Part shown: positions 1 to 8,801 of the stretch, one piece after another
How positions within the stretch are numbered: position 1 is the stretch's first letter
Layout of the letters: each line of letters starts with the position of its first letter
IMG/VR virus record: IMGVR_UViG_3300007539_000129
Location: 1 to 29,659 of that record
DNA length: 29,659 nt
Source: a virus
Strand: one strand, 5' to 3'
Made by a program: the position numbers and the translations under genes
The notes under the pieces: model-generated
Databases searched by the model: none
Seen by the model: the letters and a program-made list of their open reading frames with translations, nothing else
Told to the model about the DNA's origin: nothing

Positions 1-2
1 CT

Positions 3-2948
3 GCTGGCGCTACAGGTGCTGATGGTGCTCAAGGCATTCAAGGTGTTACTGGTGCTGATGGTGCTCAAGGCATTCAAGGTGTTACTGGTGCTGCTGGTGC
101 TCAAGGCGTTCAAGGTGTTACTGGTGCTGCTGGTGCTCAAGGCGTTCAAGGTGTTACTGGTGCTGCTGGTGCTGATGGTGCTACGGGTGCTCAAGGCATT
201 CAAGGTACTACTGGTGCTGCTGGTGCTACGGGTGCTCAAGGTGCTGCTGGCGCTACAGGTGCTGATGGTGCTCAAGGCATTCAAGGTGTTACTGGTGCTG
301 CCGGTGCTGATGGTACTGACGGTGCTACAGGTGCTCAAGGCATTCAAGGCATTACAGGTGCTGACGGTGCTGACGGTGCTACGGGGGCTCAAGGCATTCA
401 AGGTGTTACTGGTGCTACGGGTGCTGCTGGTGCTGATGGTGCTACGGGTGCTCAGGGCATTCAAGGGCTCACTGGCGCTGATGGTGCTACGGGTGCTCAA
501 GGTGCTGCTGGCGCTACAGGTGCTGATGGTGCTCAAGGCATTCAAGGTGTTACTGGTGCTGCCGGTGCTGATGGTGCTACGGGTGCTGCTGGTGCCGATG
601 GTGCCGACGGAGCTACTGGGGCTATAGGTCCTAGTGGTTCTACAGGTCCTCAAGGCATTACAGGTGCTGCAGGAGAATCTTCAGTAACTGGACCTCAAGG
701 GCCTGCTGGCGCTACAGGTGCTACGGGTGCTCAAGGTATTACAGGCCCTGCTGGTACAGGAACAACTGGTCCTGCTGGATCTACAGGCGCTACTGGAGGA
801 GGAAGTTCGGGACTTAGTTTTACAGCAAGCGGCTCTATCTCTGCGGGGAACCTAGTAACATTAAAATCGGGAGATACTGTAGGAACCGTTACTGTAACAA
901 GCCCTCTCAGTGTTCTGCAAACACCCACGGCTATAAGCAGCAGCGATAATAACTATGATTCCCGAGTTGTTTATCATCCTCACACGGATAAATTTATACA
1001 ATTTAACGCCTCAGGTCACTCTGATTATGTCATAGAGTATAGAGTTGGCACCAGAAATGGAAACGGAATGACGTGGGGAAGCCAGAGCCAGATCACTGGT
1101 GTTAATACTGATAATAGTAATGAGTACAGAGTAGCTCTATTACCAGTTTCTGGAAATTTAGCTTTTTTAACAGGCAAAAACGCCGGCGGCACAGGAGAAG
1201 GTCTATTTATTAGAGTAGGAACTTTCAACGGAACTTCTATATCTGTAGGAACTGCTGTACAAGTAGAAAATGCAAGTTCAGGATACACGAGTGCTGATTT
1301 TGAATTATCTTCTGACGAAAATGACAAGCTCCTGTTCTCCTATGAAAGAAATAATAGTAGAAAGTATGTGTGTGCTACTGTCTCCGGAACCACAGTTACA
1401 GTAGGAACCACTCTTGATACAGCTGTGAATACGTCTGATGAAGCACTTACCAATATATCAGCGGATAAATGGGTTGCATCTTATGTAGATAGTTCTGACA
1501 ATAGCGCTGTTTGTTTTGTTTTAAGTACTTCAGGCACTACAATTACTCAAGGAACTACTGTACAGTACGATACAGGCACTTTTCTCAATGCAGAGCTTGA
1601 GCGAATTGACTCTTCTAGCTTCCTAATAAGCAATGCGCGAGCGGCAACGGAAGATCGAGAAACTGTGGCTAGAGTAGGTGTAATTTCTAGCTCTAATACT
1701 ATTACTTTGGGCTCGGGAGTAGCTTTAGATAATTATTATACTACTAATGAAGGGCTAGAACTTATACAACTACCTAGTGGTATATTTATTTTAATAGGAC
1801 TTATGTATAGTGTTAGCTCATCTCGTGGGATAAGATATGTACCCATAAGTGTAGACGGAACAACTCCGATTTGGGGCTCTGTAACTGATATAGAAACCAC
1901 TGACGTTGATAGAGATCATAATCCATGGACTAATGTAGACATCAGACCTTCTGATAATTTTGTAGTTCTAGCCTATCACACCGATCGATCTGGTTCTCCT
2001 ACTTATTATGCGACCTTAGACGCGACTACGATCTCAGATGCGGCTAATTGGATTGGATTTGCTGACGAAACGGTTACTAATGGAGCCACCGTTAGTATAA
2101 CCTCTTTGGGCGGAGTAAATTCTTCTCAATCTGCTTTGATTGTAGATACGGATTATTATGTTAAGGGAGATGGATATCTATCTACCTTAGATAAAGGGTA
2201 TGGATTAATAGGCCGCGCTGTAGATACAGACTCTATTTTAGTTACAGAGGGCTCTGCAACTAATCAGATTGGAGCTACAGGTCCTACAGGTCCTACCGGC
2301 TCTGCAGGGTCTACGGGCGCTCAAGGTGTTACAGGTGCTGATGGTGCTGCTGGTGCTGATGGTGCTGATGGTGCTGCTGGTGCTACGGGCGCTCAAGGTG
2401 TTACAGGTGCCGATGGTGCTGCTGGTGCTACGGGCGCTCAAGGCATTCAAGGTGTTACTGGTGCTGCTGGTGCTACGGGCGCTCAAGGTGTTACAGGTGC
2501 TGCTGGTGCTCAAGGCATTCAAGGTATTACAGGTGCTCAAGGCATTCAAGGTGTTACAGGTACTGCTGGTGCTGCAGGTGCCGATGGTACCGATGGTACT
2601 ACAGGTCCTCAAGGACCTGCTGGAGCTACAGGTATTCAAGGTGCTGCTGGCGCTACAGGTACTCAAGGTGCTGCTGGCGCTACAGGTATTCAAGGCATTC
2701 AAGGCATTACAGGCTCTGCGGGTGCTGATGGAGCCGTCGGCGCTACAGGCCCATCAGGTGCTACGGGCGCTCAAGGTGTTACGGGTGCTGGCGGTACAGG
2801 AACAACTGGTCCTGCTGGGTCTACAGGCCCTGCTGGATCTACAGGCCCTGCTGGATCTACAGGGGCCTCTGGGGTTACATCAATAGATGGGGGATCAGCT
2901 AGCTCCACTTATATAGCGGCACAGATAGTAGATGGGGGAACTGCATAA
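3..2948 (+). CDS. Collagen-like tail fibre/adhesin, 5'-truncated by window edge
   Basis: The frame is open without a stop from the left edge to TAA at 2946-2948, giving at least 981 residues. The first in-frame ATG (1068) lies inside the middle domain and is not the true start. Visible order: Gly-X-Y collagen tract (residues 1 to about 267), a beta-rich middle region (about 268-756), a second Gly-X-Y tract (about 757-957) and a short C-terminus. The middle region repeats a pattern like [21 protein letters not shown] and [10 protein letters not shown] with roughly 50-60 residue spacing, which suggests a beta-propeller or beta-sandwich array. It ends in a [17 protein letters not shown]-like segment familiar from phage tail proteins. 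Pro occurs only in the X position of triplets; Ala, Gln, Thr and Asp fill most other sites. Phage collagen-like proteins usually form trimeric fibres; a fibre role here is inferred. The next gene overlaps by one base (TAATG), so the two are translationally coupled. Confidence 0.88.
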   Translation, partial: AGATGADGAQGIQGVTGADGAQGIQGVTGAAGAQGVQGVTGAAGAQGVQGVTGAAGADGATGAQGIQGTTGAAGATGAQGAAGATGADGAQGIQGVTGAAGADGTDGATGAQGIQGITGADGADGATGAQGIQGVTGATGAAGADGATGAQGIQGLTGADGATGAQGAAGATGADGAQGIQGVTGAAGADGATGAAGADGADGATGAIGPSGSTGPQGITGAAGESSVTGPQGPAGATGATGAQGITGPAGTGTTGPAGSTGATGGGSSGLSFTASGSISAGNLVTLKSGDTVGTVTVTSPLSVLQTPTAISSSDNNYDSRVVYHPHTDKFIQFNASGHSDYVIEYRVGTRNGNGMTWGSQSQITGVNTDNSNEYRVALLPVSGNLAFLTGKNAGGTGEGLFIRVGTFNGTSISVGTAVQVENASSGYTSADFELSSDENDKLLFSYERNNSRKYVCATVSGTTVTVGTTLDTAVNTSDEALTNISADKWVASYVDSSDNSAVCFVLSTSGTTITQGTTVQYDTGTFLNAELERIDSSSFLISNARAATEDRETVARVGVISSSNTITLGSGVALDNYYTTNEGLELIQLPSGIFILIGLMYSVSSSRGIRYVPISVDGTTPIWGSVTDIETTDVDRDHNPWTNVDIRPSDNFVVLAYHTDRSGSPTYYATLDATTISDAANWIGFADETVTNGATVSITSLGGVNSSQSALIVDTDYYVKGDGYLSTLDKGYGLIGRAVDTDSILVTEGSATNQIGATGPTGPTGSAGSTGAQGVTGADGAAGADGADGAAGATGAQGVTGADGAAGATGAQGIQGVTGAAGATGAQGVTGAAGAQGIQGITGAQGIQGVTGTAGAAGADGTDGTTGPQGPAGATGIQGAAGATGTQGAAGATGIQGIQGITGSAGADGAVGATGPSGATGAQGVTGAGGTGTTGPAGSTGPAGSTGPAGSTGASGVTSIDGGSASSTYIAAQIVDGGTA
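221..314 (+). repeat. 94-bp exact direct repeat, copy 1
   Basis: Bases 221-314 are identical to 482-575 (offset 261, a multiple of 3, so the frame is kept). A partial copy of the same unit lies at 1-57. This suggests expansion of the collagen tract by recombination or slippage. Confidence 0.9.
482..575 (+). repeat. 94-bp exact direct repeat, copy 2
   Basis: Second copy of the 221-314 unit. Neighbouring triplets differ, so the duplicated block has clear borders within the collagen tract. Confidence 0.9.
2271..2870 (+). repeat. Collagen Gly-X-Y coding repeat tract 2
   Basis: About 200 codons of Gly-X-Y in the same frame as tract 1, starting with [13 protein letters not shown] and ending in repeated GPAGST units. 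It has the same Gly-Thr-Gly-Thr-Thr phase interruption (from 2793) followed by GPAGST as tract 1, with an identical 26-base DNA segment (2793-2818 against 753-778). The two tracts therefore probably share an origin. Confidence 0.95.
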
Positions 2949-4054
2949 TGGCTACTATTCAATTTAGGAGAGATACCTCAGGTAACTGGACTAGTAATGA
3001 TCCTACTCTACTGATCGGGGAGTTAGGAATAGAAACAGATACCTATAAAATAAAGATGGGAGACGGATCTACTTCGTGGACAAGTCTTGGGTACCTAAAT
3101 ATAAATGCAGGTCCTTATGCTATAGTACCTGTCCAAGGAACTACTAGGGGTTTTTCTGGCGGTGGGTATACTGGGGCTTCTGGACAGAATGCTATAGAGT
3201 CATTTAGCTTTACCACCGATGGTAATGCTTCCGATTGGGGCGATCTAACTGCCGTAGTACCTACCCAGGGTTGCCCTGGAATATCTGATGTAGCAAACTC
3301 GAATGTATATGTAAATCTTGGAAGCTGGCCTGCAACAGTTCCAGGCGGCACAACTGTAAATAAATTCAGCTCTGCATCCTCTTCAAATGCAACTAGTGGG
3401 GACGTAGTTGCCACTAGAAAACATGTTGGTGGTGGCGGTGCGATGAGCACAGAAAAAGGCTATTTTATGGGAGGAAGCGATCCTGCTGTAGGAGGGTACG
3501 ATGGAAAAATTAGCGCCTTCCCCTTTGCTTCAGAAGGAACTATGACCAATGTTGGAGATATGGTAGATCAAGCCCCTTTCAGTGCATATGGTTTTGGAGT
3601 AGCTATGAACCCCACTACCGTATATATGGCCGGAGGTGGTGATAATCCTACTGGTACTCCAGATATGATACAAAAATTTACATTTGCTTCAGAAGGAACA
3701 GCTACCGATAGTGGGGGAAACTTGATTGATACTACCAACGGAAGAGAGATAAAAGGGAATTATGGCCCTACTCACGGATTTGTTGTTGGGGGCCGTCCGG
3801 GTTTCGTGAATGTTATACAAAGCTTTCCATTTGCTTCGGAAGGAGACGGCGCTACTGATGTAGCAGATTTGACCACTAATCTAGCAAACTCTATGGAATC
3901 TTCTTCTACTACTCACGGTTATCAAGCAGGAGGTAGAACTCCTACCACTGTAAATACTATTCAAAAATTTGCTACTACAGGATCAGGAGCGAATGCTACC
4001 GATGTAGGGGACTTAGCCACTACTGCCTATGATGGAGTTAGTGGACAAGTATAG
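2948..4054 (+). CDS. Tail fibre protein, Mtd-N-like domain plus kelch-like repeats (paralogue 1)
   Basis: 368 residues. The first 50 ([14 protein letters not shown]... GELGIETDTYKIKMGDGST) match the short N-terminal domain shared by many phage fibres and the Bordetella phage major tropism determinant. About six repeats follow, each with a core like F-x-F-A-S-E-G-x-x-T-D-x-G-D-L and a Gly-rich strand (YMAGGG, HGFVVGG, HGYQAGG), suggesting a six-bladed kelch-like propeller. Such proteins are frequent in marine phage genomes; their ligand is unknown. The ATG overlaps the collagen gene's stop codon. Paralogues lie at 6562 and 7690, but this copy has diverged from them more than they have from each other. 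A receptor-binding role is inferred. Confidence 0.8.
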   Translation: MATIQFRRDTSGNWTSNDPTLLIGELGIETDTYKIKMGDGSTSWTSLGYLNINAGPYAIVPVQGTTRGFSGGGYTGASGQNAIESFSFTTDGNASDWGDLTAVVPTQGCPGISDVANSNVYVNLGSWPATVPGGTTVNKFSSASSSNATSGDVVATRKHVGGGGAMSTEKGYFMGGSDPAVGGYDGKISAFPFASEGTMTNVGDMVDQAPFSAYGFGVAMNPTTVYMAGGGDNPTGTPDMIQKFTFASEGTATDSGGNLIDTTNGREIKGNYGPTHGFVVGGRPGFVNVIQSFPFASEGDGATDVADLTTNLANSMESSSTTHGYQAGGRTPTTVNTIQKFATTGSGANATDVGDLATTAYDGVSGQV

Positions 4055-4084
4055 CACTTAATAATTTAATAAAGAGAAATAAAA

Positions 4085-5005
4085 ATGACCGATAAAAATG
4101 AAATTGCTATTTATGAGCAGATAAGAAAAGATGTATCCACGGTAGATGGCACAGAGTACACTGTCCCTATGTCAGCGGTATTTGGCAGGGGCACGATAGC
4201 AAAAACACAAAGTTTTGGCAGTAAAAGTTTAGCTGAAAATACTCAGCTAGTCGATAAAGCTATAGAAAATTCCAGAGAACTACAAAACATCTGGAATCAT
4301 AGCCATTCTCAGTGGGACTGGAAACATTTAAATCTGCACTATCATAGTCCTTATAAAAATATGCGACAGATAGGGGCAGAAATAAATAGTAAAAAGGCCG
4401 CTCTAAATGAAGCAAAATGGCGTCAGATAAAAAATGAAGTTAAAATTAGACAAATTGAGGAAAAGCTAGAAAAGGGTAACTTAGAGTATTGGAAAGAAGT
4501 TAAACTTAAAATCAAACTTACTCAGCAAAAAGAAGGAATGGCTGAAGGAATGCTTTATATTGAAGGTGCAATGAAAGATATTCTTGCACTAAATGACTTA
4601 TATGAACAACTTAAGAATAAAGTATCAGATTTTTCAGAAAACGATTATGAACAAGAAGAATCAAAAAATCACTTAAAAAGAAGCATTGTTCAGTGTATTA
4701 GAGATGTAAGACAGTCTGGCTCTATTACGAAGGGAGAACAGGAGTATTTAGAACAAATTGGAGTAAATCCAGGTAAGATGCAACTTTTGATACGACAGTA
4801 TTTGCAAAAAGAGATTGAAGATTCTTGGAGTACAAAAGGACTGCAAGATTTTGTTGCCGATATTGTTAACGATCTAATAGATATAGAAAAAGTTGATATA
4901 CAGAGAATGGAGATGATGGGCTTTGACCCTGATCCCGTACCTACTTACTCTTACGATAAAAAAATAGCACTCTTAAACAACAAAGGCCCAGAAGATAGTG
5001 AATAA
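4085..5005 (+). CDS. Conserved hypothetical tail-region protein with coiled coil
   Basis: 306 residues, no signal peptide or membrane segment. The N-terminal 90 residues hold a short His/Trp-rich stretch (NHSHSQWDWKHLNLHYH). A strongly charged region from about 95 to 200 (Lys, Glu, Gln and Ala rich) is predicted to be long helix or coiled coil. The C-terminus is acidic. I recognise the general type as a hypothetical protein found beside fibre genes in T4-like aquatic phages, but no function is established. A 30-base spacer with a weak purine-rich ribosome site (AAGAGAAAT) precedes the ATG, and the 3' end overlaps the oxygenase start by 8 bases, which argues for co-expression. It could be a structural connector or a fibre chaperone; this is a guess from the coiled coil and location. 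Confidence 0.7.
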   Translation: MTDKNEIAIYEQIRKDVSTVDGTEYTVPMSAVFGRGTIAKTQSFGSKSLAENTQLVDKAIENSRELQNIWNHSHSQWDWKHLNLHYHSPYKNMRQIGAEINSKKAALNEAKWRQIKNEVKIRQIEEKLEKGNLEYWKEVKLKIKLTQQKEGMAEGMLYIEGAMKDILALNDLYEQLKNKVSDFSENDYEQEESKNHLKRSIVQCIRDVRQSGSITKGEQEYLEQIGVNPGKMQLLIRQYLQKEIEDSWSTKGLQDFVADIVNDLIDIEKVDIQRMEMMGFDPDPVPTYSYDKKIALLNNKGPEDSE

Positions 5006-6197
5006 AGTATTAACAGAAGCAGGTAAAAAATTAGAAAAAGATAAGTATATATATACGAAAGGAGTTTTATCAGAAGATGTTTGTAAAAAATTAAGTGATC
5101 ATTTATTTGAATTACACAGTCGAAACGAGCTTGTGCAAGATGATCAGTGTCCTTCTTCTTACTCAGTATATGGAGATGAAAAATTTGAAAAAGTACTTTA
5201 TAATTTAGCATCAAGACTATCCGATACTATAGGTACAAAAGTATTGCCGACCTACTGTTACGCGAGACTATACCAAAAAGGAGAGATACTTCATAAACAT
5301 AAAGATAGACCTTCTTGTGAAATAAGTCTAACAGTAACATTAGACCATGACTCTTCCTCTATTATATGGCCTATAGTGATGGGAGACTCTGGTAATCTTA
5401 TCATAGAAAAAGGGGATGCAGTAGTTTATAAAGGGTGTGAGATTGAACATTATAGAGAGCAGTATAAAGGGAATTGGCAAACACAGGCTTTTTTCCATTT
5501 TGTAGATGCAGAAGGGCCTTTTAAAGACCTCCAGTTTGATGGAAGAGATTCTTTAGGCACTAAAAAGCAGGAGGTTATTGAACAAAAAAATAGGCCTCAT
5601 GTATATTTTAATACTATGATTTCTCAGTGTGACTCCTATCACCCTACACTGGAAGTTAGTGATTTAAAGTTTACGAAGGAAGAATGTTTAAAAATTATAG
5701 ACATTTCATCGAAAACGTATTCTGATAAAGCTAGGGTAGGTTCTTCAGTTCAGGACGCATACGTTCCTGAAGTAAGGGAGGTGAATAGGTACACCATACC
5801 TCCAACACCCGAATATTTTTGGATTTTTGAAAAAATTACTCAAGCAGTGTCTAGATTAAATTCTGAAAAATTTAAATTTGGTTTAACAGGAATAGTACAC
5901 GGCCTTGAATTACTTCATTATTCATCTAGTAATAAAAGCCATTATAATTGGCACTTAGATACAGGGATTGGAGACTCTACTAATAGAAAATTATCGGTAT
6001 CCGTTCAATTGAGTGAAGAAGCCTCTTATAAAGGAGGCGAGTTATTAGTAAATGATGGGAATATACGAGTGGGATCTTTTGAACAAGGATCGATAAATAT
6101 ATTTCCAAGTTACTTATTACATACTGTAACAGAAGTTACGGAAGGAGATAGATGGGCTATAGTAATTTGGATACACGGCTCAGATAGATTTAAATAG
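4998..6197 (+). CDS. Tandem double-domain 2-oxoglutarate/Fe(II) dioxygenase
   Basis: 399 residues starting at GTG, overlapping the previous gene by 8 bases. It has two double-stranded beta-helix oxygenase domains. Domain 1 (about 15-175) shows an H-x-D pair (H101, D103, in HKHKDRPSCEIS) and a distal His (H151), but no clear Arg about ten residues later for 2-oxoglutarate binding. Domain 2 (about 200-397) has the complete set: H319-x-D321, H375 and R385, plus GGELLVND and FPSYLLHTV typical of prolyl-4-hydroxylase-like proteins. These enzymes couple 2-oxoglutarate decarboxylation to hydroxylation of proteins, lipids or nucleotides. Phage members are common and mostly have no known substrate. 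Its place between fibre genes suggests modification of a tail protein or host surface molecule (inference). Confidence 0.85.
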   Translation: MNKVLTEAGKKLEKDKYIYTKGVLSEDVCKKLSDHLFELHSRNELVQDDQCPSSYSVYGDEKFEKVLYNLASRLSDTIGTKVLPTYCYARLYQKGEILHKHKDRPSCEISLTVTLDHDSSSIIWPIVMGDSGNLIIEKGDAVVYKGCEIEHYREQYKGNWQTQAFFHFVDAEGPFKDLQFDGRDSLGTKKQEVIEQKNRPHVYFNTMISQCDSYHPTLEVSDLKFTKEECLKIIDISSKTYSDKARVGSSVQDAYVPEVREVNRYTIPPTPEYFWIFEKITQAVSRLNSEKFKFGLTGIVHGLELLHYSSSNKSHYNWHLDTGIGDSTNRKLSVSVQLSEEASYKGGELLVNDGNIRVGSFEQGSINIFPSYLLHTVTEVTEGDRWAIVIWIHGSDRFK

Positions 6198-6206
6198 GAG
6201 ATAAAA

Positions 6207-6551
6207 ATGCCTGTAATTGAATATAAATTACATAAAGGACAGAATAACATACTAGAGACACCTAGCTTTGTGCAGGATGGAGGTTACTGGAAAAATCCTA
6301 ACAATCATACACTGCTCGGATGGTGCACACCAGAGGCCGATAGAGAATACTGGGTTCCAGATACAGTTACAGAACTTACAAAAGCTGAAGTAGTTTCAAG
6401 AGCTTTATCTATACATTCTGCAACACCCTATAGAGCTGAGGTAGAAGTAAACGGTGCTATAGAGGCTGGAGAAGAAATGACTACCGAACAAGTAACTAAT
6501 CAAATGGAAAATTGGTATGATAGTTTCGTAGCATCCAAAGCTAGTATCTAA
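6207..6551 (+). CDS. Small hypothetical protein of the tail module
   Basis: 114 residues, acidic, soluble, with a good ribosome site (AGGAG, 7 bases before ATG). Features: an aromatic N-terminal half (FVQDGGYWKNPNNHTLLGW), one Cys, and a helical C-terminal half ending in MENWYDSFVASKASI. I do not recognise a domain. Similar small proteins with a QDGGYW-like segment sit among fibre genes in aquatic phages, so a minor virion or fibre-assembly protein is possible. Tight spacing on both sides (9 and 10 bases) places it in the same transcription unit. Confidence 0.65.
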   Translation: MPVIEYKLHKGQNNILETPSFVQDGGYWKNPNNHTLLGWCTPEADREYWVPDTVTELTKAEVVSRALSIHSATPYRAEVEVNGAIEAGEEMTTEQVTNQMENWYDSFVASKASI

Positions 6552-6561
6552 GGAGTTTATT

Positions 6562-7680
6562 ATGGCGGTTCAAGTAAGAAGAGATACGGCAGCTGTCTGG
6601 CAGCTATTAGATCCTACACTAGCTGAAGGTGAGTTTGGTGTGGAAACTGATACTAGTAAGATAAAAATAGGAGACGGCACTAACTCTTGGAAATCATTAA
6701 CCTATTTATCAGATTCTGTAGCGCCATTAAGCCTAATAGTTCAAGGGTCTAATTATAACTATTCTGTTGCTGGTACTGCAAATACAGCTATTAATTCATC
6801 CCCAAGTCTGACTGATATTCAGAGATGGTCAGTAACATCTGATGGTAATGCTTCAGATATAGGCGATATAACAGCTGGAAGAGTAGCAGGAGCATCTGCT
6901 ACATCGACTACTCATGGCTATGTAGCAGGAGGGCTCATTGCTCCCCCAAATGCTCGTAATAACACTATCTATAAGTTTGCTTTCACTTCTCCTTATACAG
7001 CTACTGATGTTGGGGATCTATTAAGCCCTGTCTCTAATAACTTTGGATCAAGCTCTCCTACCGATGGGTACTCCACTGGGGGAAGAACTCCACCCGGATC
7101 TACACGACTTACTACTCACAATAAGTATCCTTTCGCATCTGATACAAACTCTACTGATGACGGAGATCTAGCTGACGGAAGAGAAGCATTAGGAGCAGGA
7201 CATTCTTCTGCTCTTGCTTCATATTTTTGTGGAGGCACCCCTTCTACCCCCACTAATCCCCAAGCTATTATAGACAAAATACCTTTTGCAGCTGGAGGCA
7301 CTTCTACTGATGTTGGAGATATGATAGAGTGGATCTCTCAGCACGCGGCATCTAATAGTCCAGGGACTGGTTATATTATGGGCTTTGCAGGCCAGGGTGG
7401 AGATCCTGAGACTAGTATTAATAGAGTTCAAACATTCTCTTTTGCATCAGACGGTGACGCGGAAGATACTCAAGACTTATTTGCTGGTGTGATATACACA
7501 GCAGGCTCTTCATCTACTACTTCGGGCTATGTTAGTGGAGGTAAGACTTCATATACTTCTCCAACTCCGCGTGTTTTAACTAATATGATTCAAAAGTTTC
7601 CTTTTGCAAATACTACAACGGGAACAGATGTAGGAGATCTTGCTACAGCAGTAACTCACAATCACGGTAATCAAAGTTAG
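6562..7680 (+). CDS. Tail fibre protein, Mtd-N-like domain plus kelch-like repeats (paralogue 2)
   Basis: 372 residues. The N-terminal Mtd-like domain (VQVRRDTAAVWQLLDP, GEFGVETDTSKIKIGDG) is followed by six kelch-like units: IQRWSVTSDGNASDIGD, IYKFAFTSPYTATDVGD, HNKYPFASDTNSTDDGD, IDKIPFAAGGTSTDVGD, VQTFSFASDGDAEDTQD and IQKFPFANTTTGTDVGD. Gly-rich strands such as HGYVAGG and SGYVSGG lie between them. The ribosome site AGGAG is 7 bases before ATG, and the same AGGAGTTTATTATG leader precedes paralogue 3. The first two units are nearly identical in DNA to paralogue 3 while loops between later units differ. A receptor-binding propeller is the likely role; the ligand is unknown. Confidence 0.8.
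   Translation: MAVQVRRDTAAVWQLLDPTLAEGEFGVETDTSKIKIGDGTNSWKSLTYLSDSVAPLSLIVQGSNYNYSVAGTANTAINSSPSLTDIQRWSVTSDGNASDIGDITAGRVAGASATSTTHGYVAGGLIAPPNARNNTIYKFAFTSPYTATDVGDLLSPVSNNFGSSSPTDGYSTGGRTPPGSTRLTTHNKYPFASDTNSTDDGDLADGREALGAGHSSALASYFCGGTPSTPTNPQAIIDKIPFAAGGTSTDVGDMIEWISQHAASNSPGTGYIMGFAGQGGDPETSINRVQTFSFASDGDAEDTQDLFAGVIYTAGSSSTTSGYVSGGKTSYTSPTPRVLTNMIQKFPFANTTTGTDVGDLATAVTHNHGNQS
6814..7019 (+). repeat. 206-bp near-identical block shared by fibre paralogues, copy 1
   Basis: Aligned to 7948-8153 (constant offset 1134) this block has only 3 mismatches, whereas sequence on both sides is clearly diverged. It encodes kelch units 1-2. Confidence 0.9.
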
Positions 7681-7689
7681 GAGTTTATT

Positions 7690-8796
7690 ATGCCAAATCA
7701 AATAAAAATTCGTAGAGATACTGCAAGCAACTTTCGAACAGAAGATCCTACTTTAGCGGCTGGAGAATTTGCTTTAGAGACTGATACTTCAAAAATAAAA
7801 GTCGGAGATGGATCTACAGCGTACAACAGCCTTCAATATATAGATGGAGATGCAGCAATATCTTTTCTTATTGTGCAAGGGTCTAACTATGGGTATGCTG
7901 TCGGCGGAAACACAGGTAATGGGATTGGTTCAACAGCAAGTCTCACCGATATTCAGAGATGGTCAGTAACATCTGATGGTAATGCTTCAGATATAGGCGA
8001 TATAACCGCTGGAAGAGTAGCAGGAGCATCTGCTACATCGACTACTCATGGCTATGTAGCAGGAGGGCTCATTGCTCCCCCAAATGTCCGTAATAACACT
8101 ATCTATAAGTTTGCTTTCACTTCTCCTTATACAGCTACTGATGTTGGGGATCTCACGAATGGGTATTTTAGAGGCATGGGCTCAAGCTCTCCTACCGATG
8201 GGTATCATACTGGAGGCAGGAGTCCTGCACTTTCTCCTCAGTACGCAACAATACATGAAAAATATCCTTTCGCATCTGATACAAACGCTACTGATAATGG
8301 AGATCTAACTGTGGGAAGATATAATACGGGAGCCGGAAACTCGTCGGGTAGTGCCTCCTACTTTGCTGGGGGCTATAGTGATACACAGAGCTTGACTAAT
8401 ATTATAGATAAAATACCTTTTGCAGCCGGGGGTGCCGCTACGGATGTCGGCGATCTACCTCTGTCCCTCTATAACAGTTCATCGTGTAGCAGTATAGATA
8501 ATGGCTATGTAACAGCTGTACAGAGCGACTACTTCTCAATTTTAAAATTTCCTTATGCGTCAGACACTGATGCTACAGATAGCCAAGACTTATATGACGG
8601 TGCTATGGTGGCAGCAGGCTCGTCTTCTACTACTTCAGGATATATTTCTGGAGGTAGACCCGCTGCTAGTCCTACTGGACCCGTAGGTAATGCAGGCAAT
8701 ACAATTCAAAAGTTTCCTTTTGCTAATACTACAACGGGAACAGATGTAGGAGACCTTGTTACATCAGTAACTCATCAGATAGGAAACCAAAGTTAA
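7690..8796 (+). CDS. Tail fibre protein, Mtd-N-like domain plus kelch-like repeats (paralogue 3)
   Basis: 368 residues with the architecture of the gene at 6562: Mtd-like N-terminus (IKIRRDTASNFRTEDP, GEFALETDTSKIKVGDG), six kelch-like units and a C-terminus ending in GNQS in both. Units 1-2 and the last unit are almost the same as in paralogue 2, while units 3-5 and their loops differ most. This is expected if the middle blades carry ligand specificity. The ribosome site overlaps the previous gene's stop codon (TAGGAG). The two genes are separated by 9 bases and probably arose by tandem duplication. Role as alternative receptor-binding proteins is inferred. Confidence 0.8.
   Translation: MPNQIKIRRDTASNFRTEDPTLAAGEFALETDTSKIKVGDGSTAYNSLQYIDGDAAISFLIVQGSNYGYAVGGNTGNGIGSTASLTDIQRWSVTSDGNASDIGDITAGRVAGASATSTTHGYVAGGLIAPPNVRNNTIYKFAFTSPYTATDVGDLTNGYFRGMGSSSPTDGYHTGGRSPALSPQYATIHEKYPFASDTNATDNGDLTVGRYNTGAGNSSGSASYFAGGYSDTQSLTNIIDKIPFAAGGAATDVGDLPLSLYNSSSCSSIDNGYVTAVQSDYFSILKFPYASDTDATDSQDLYDGAMVAAGSSSTTSGYISGGRPAASPTGPVGNAGNTIQKFPFANTTTGTDVGDLVTSVTHQIGNQS
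7948..8153 (+). repeat. 206-bp near-identical block shared by fibre paralogues, copy 2
   Basis: Partner of 6814-7019 with 3 mismatches (one at the ACA/ACC Thr codon, two turning Ala into Val). Consistent with recent recombination or gene conversion between the tandem genes. Confidence 0.9.
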
Positions 8797-8801
8797 TACT
8801 T

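Larger units (their letters stand above)
3..804 (+). repeat. Collagen Gly-X-Y coding repeat tract 1
   Basis: About 267 codons of Gly-X-Y, built from [15 protein letters not shown] and GVT triplets, with DNA repeat units of 9, 18 and 36 bases. A 36-base unit occurs in tandem near 88-159. The triplet phase is interrupted near the end by Gly-Thr-Gly-Thr-Thr (from 753). The tract continues past the left edge. Confidence 0.95.

Noticed and set aside
16-627. Leu/Val-rich open frame in the collagen tract
   Set aside because: It is the collagen repeat read out of frame. The Gly-X-Y frame (first codon at base 3) runs without a stop to 2948. The same applies to the frame at 2269-2886 and the Ser/Thr/Cys-rich reverse frame at 2238-2702.
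1-804. CRISPR-like short repeats
   Set aside because: The repeats keep a triplet Gly-X-Y coding phase and there are no unique spacers or cas genes.
1025-1327. Reverse-strand frame inside the fibre gene
   Set aside because: Antisense to a continuous coding frame, no ribosome site, low-complexity product.
8072-8308. Hydrophobic open frame inside fibre paralogue 3
   Set aside because: Out-of-frame reading of a well-supported kelch-repeat gene.
2948-8796. Diversity-generating retroelement target genes (Mtd-like N-termini)
   Set aside because: No reverse transcriptase or template repeat is seen in the window, and the variable middle blades are not C-type lectin domains.
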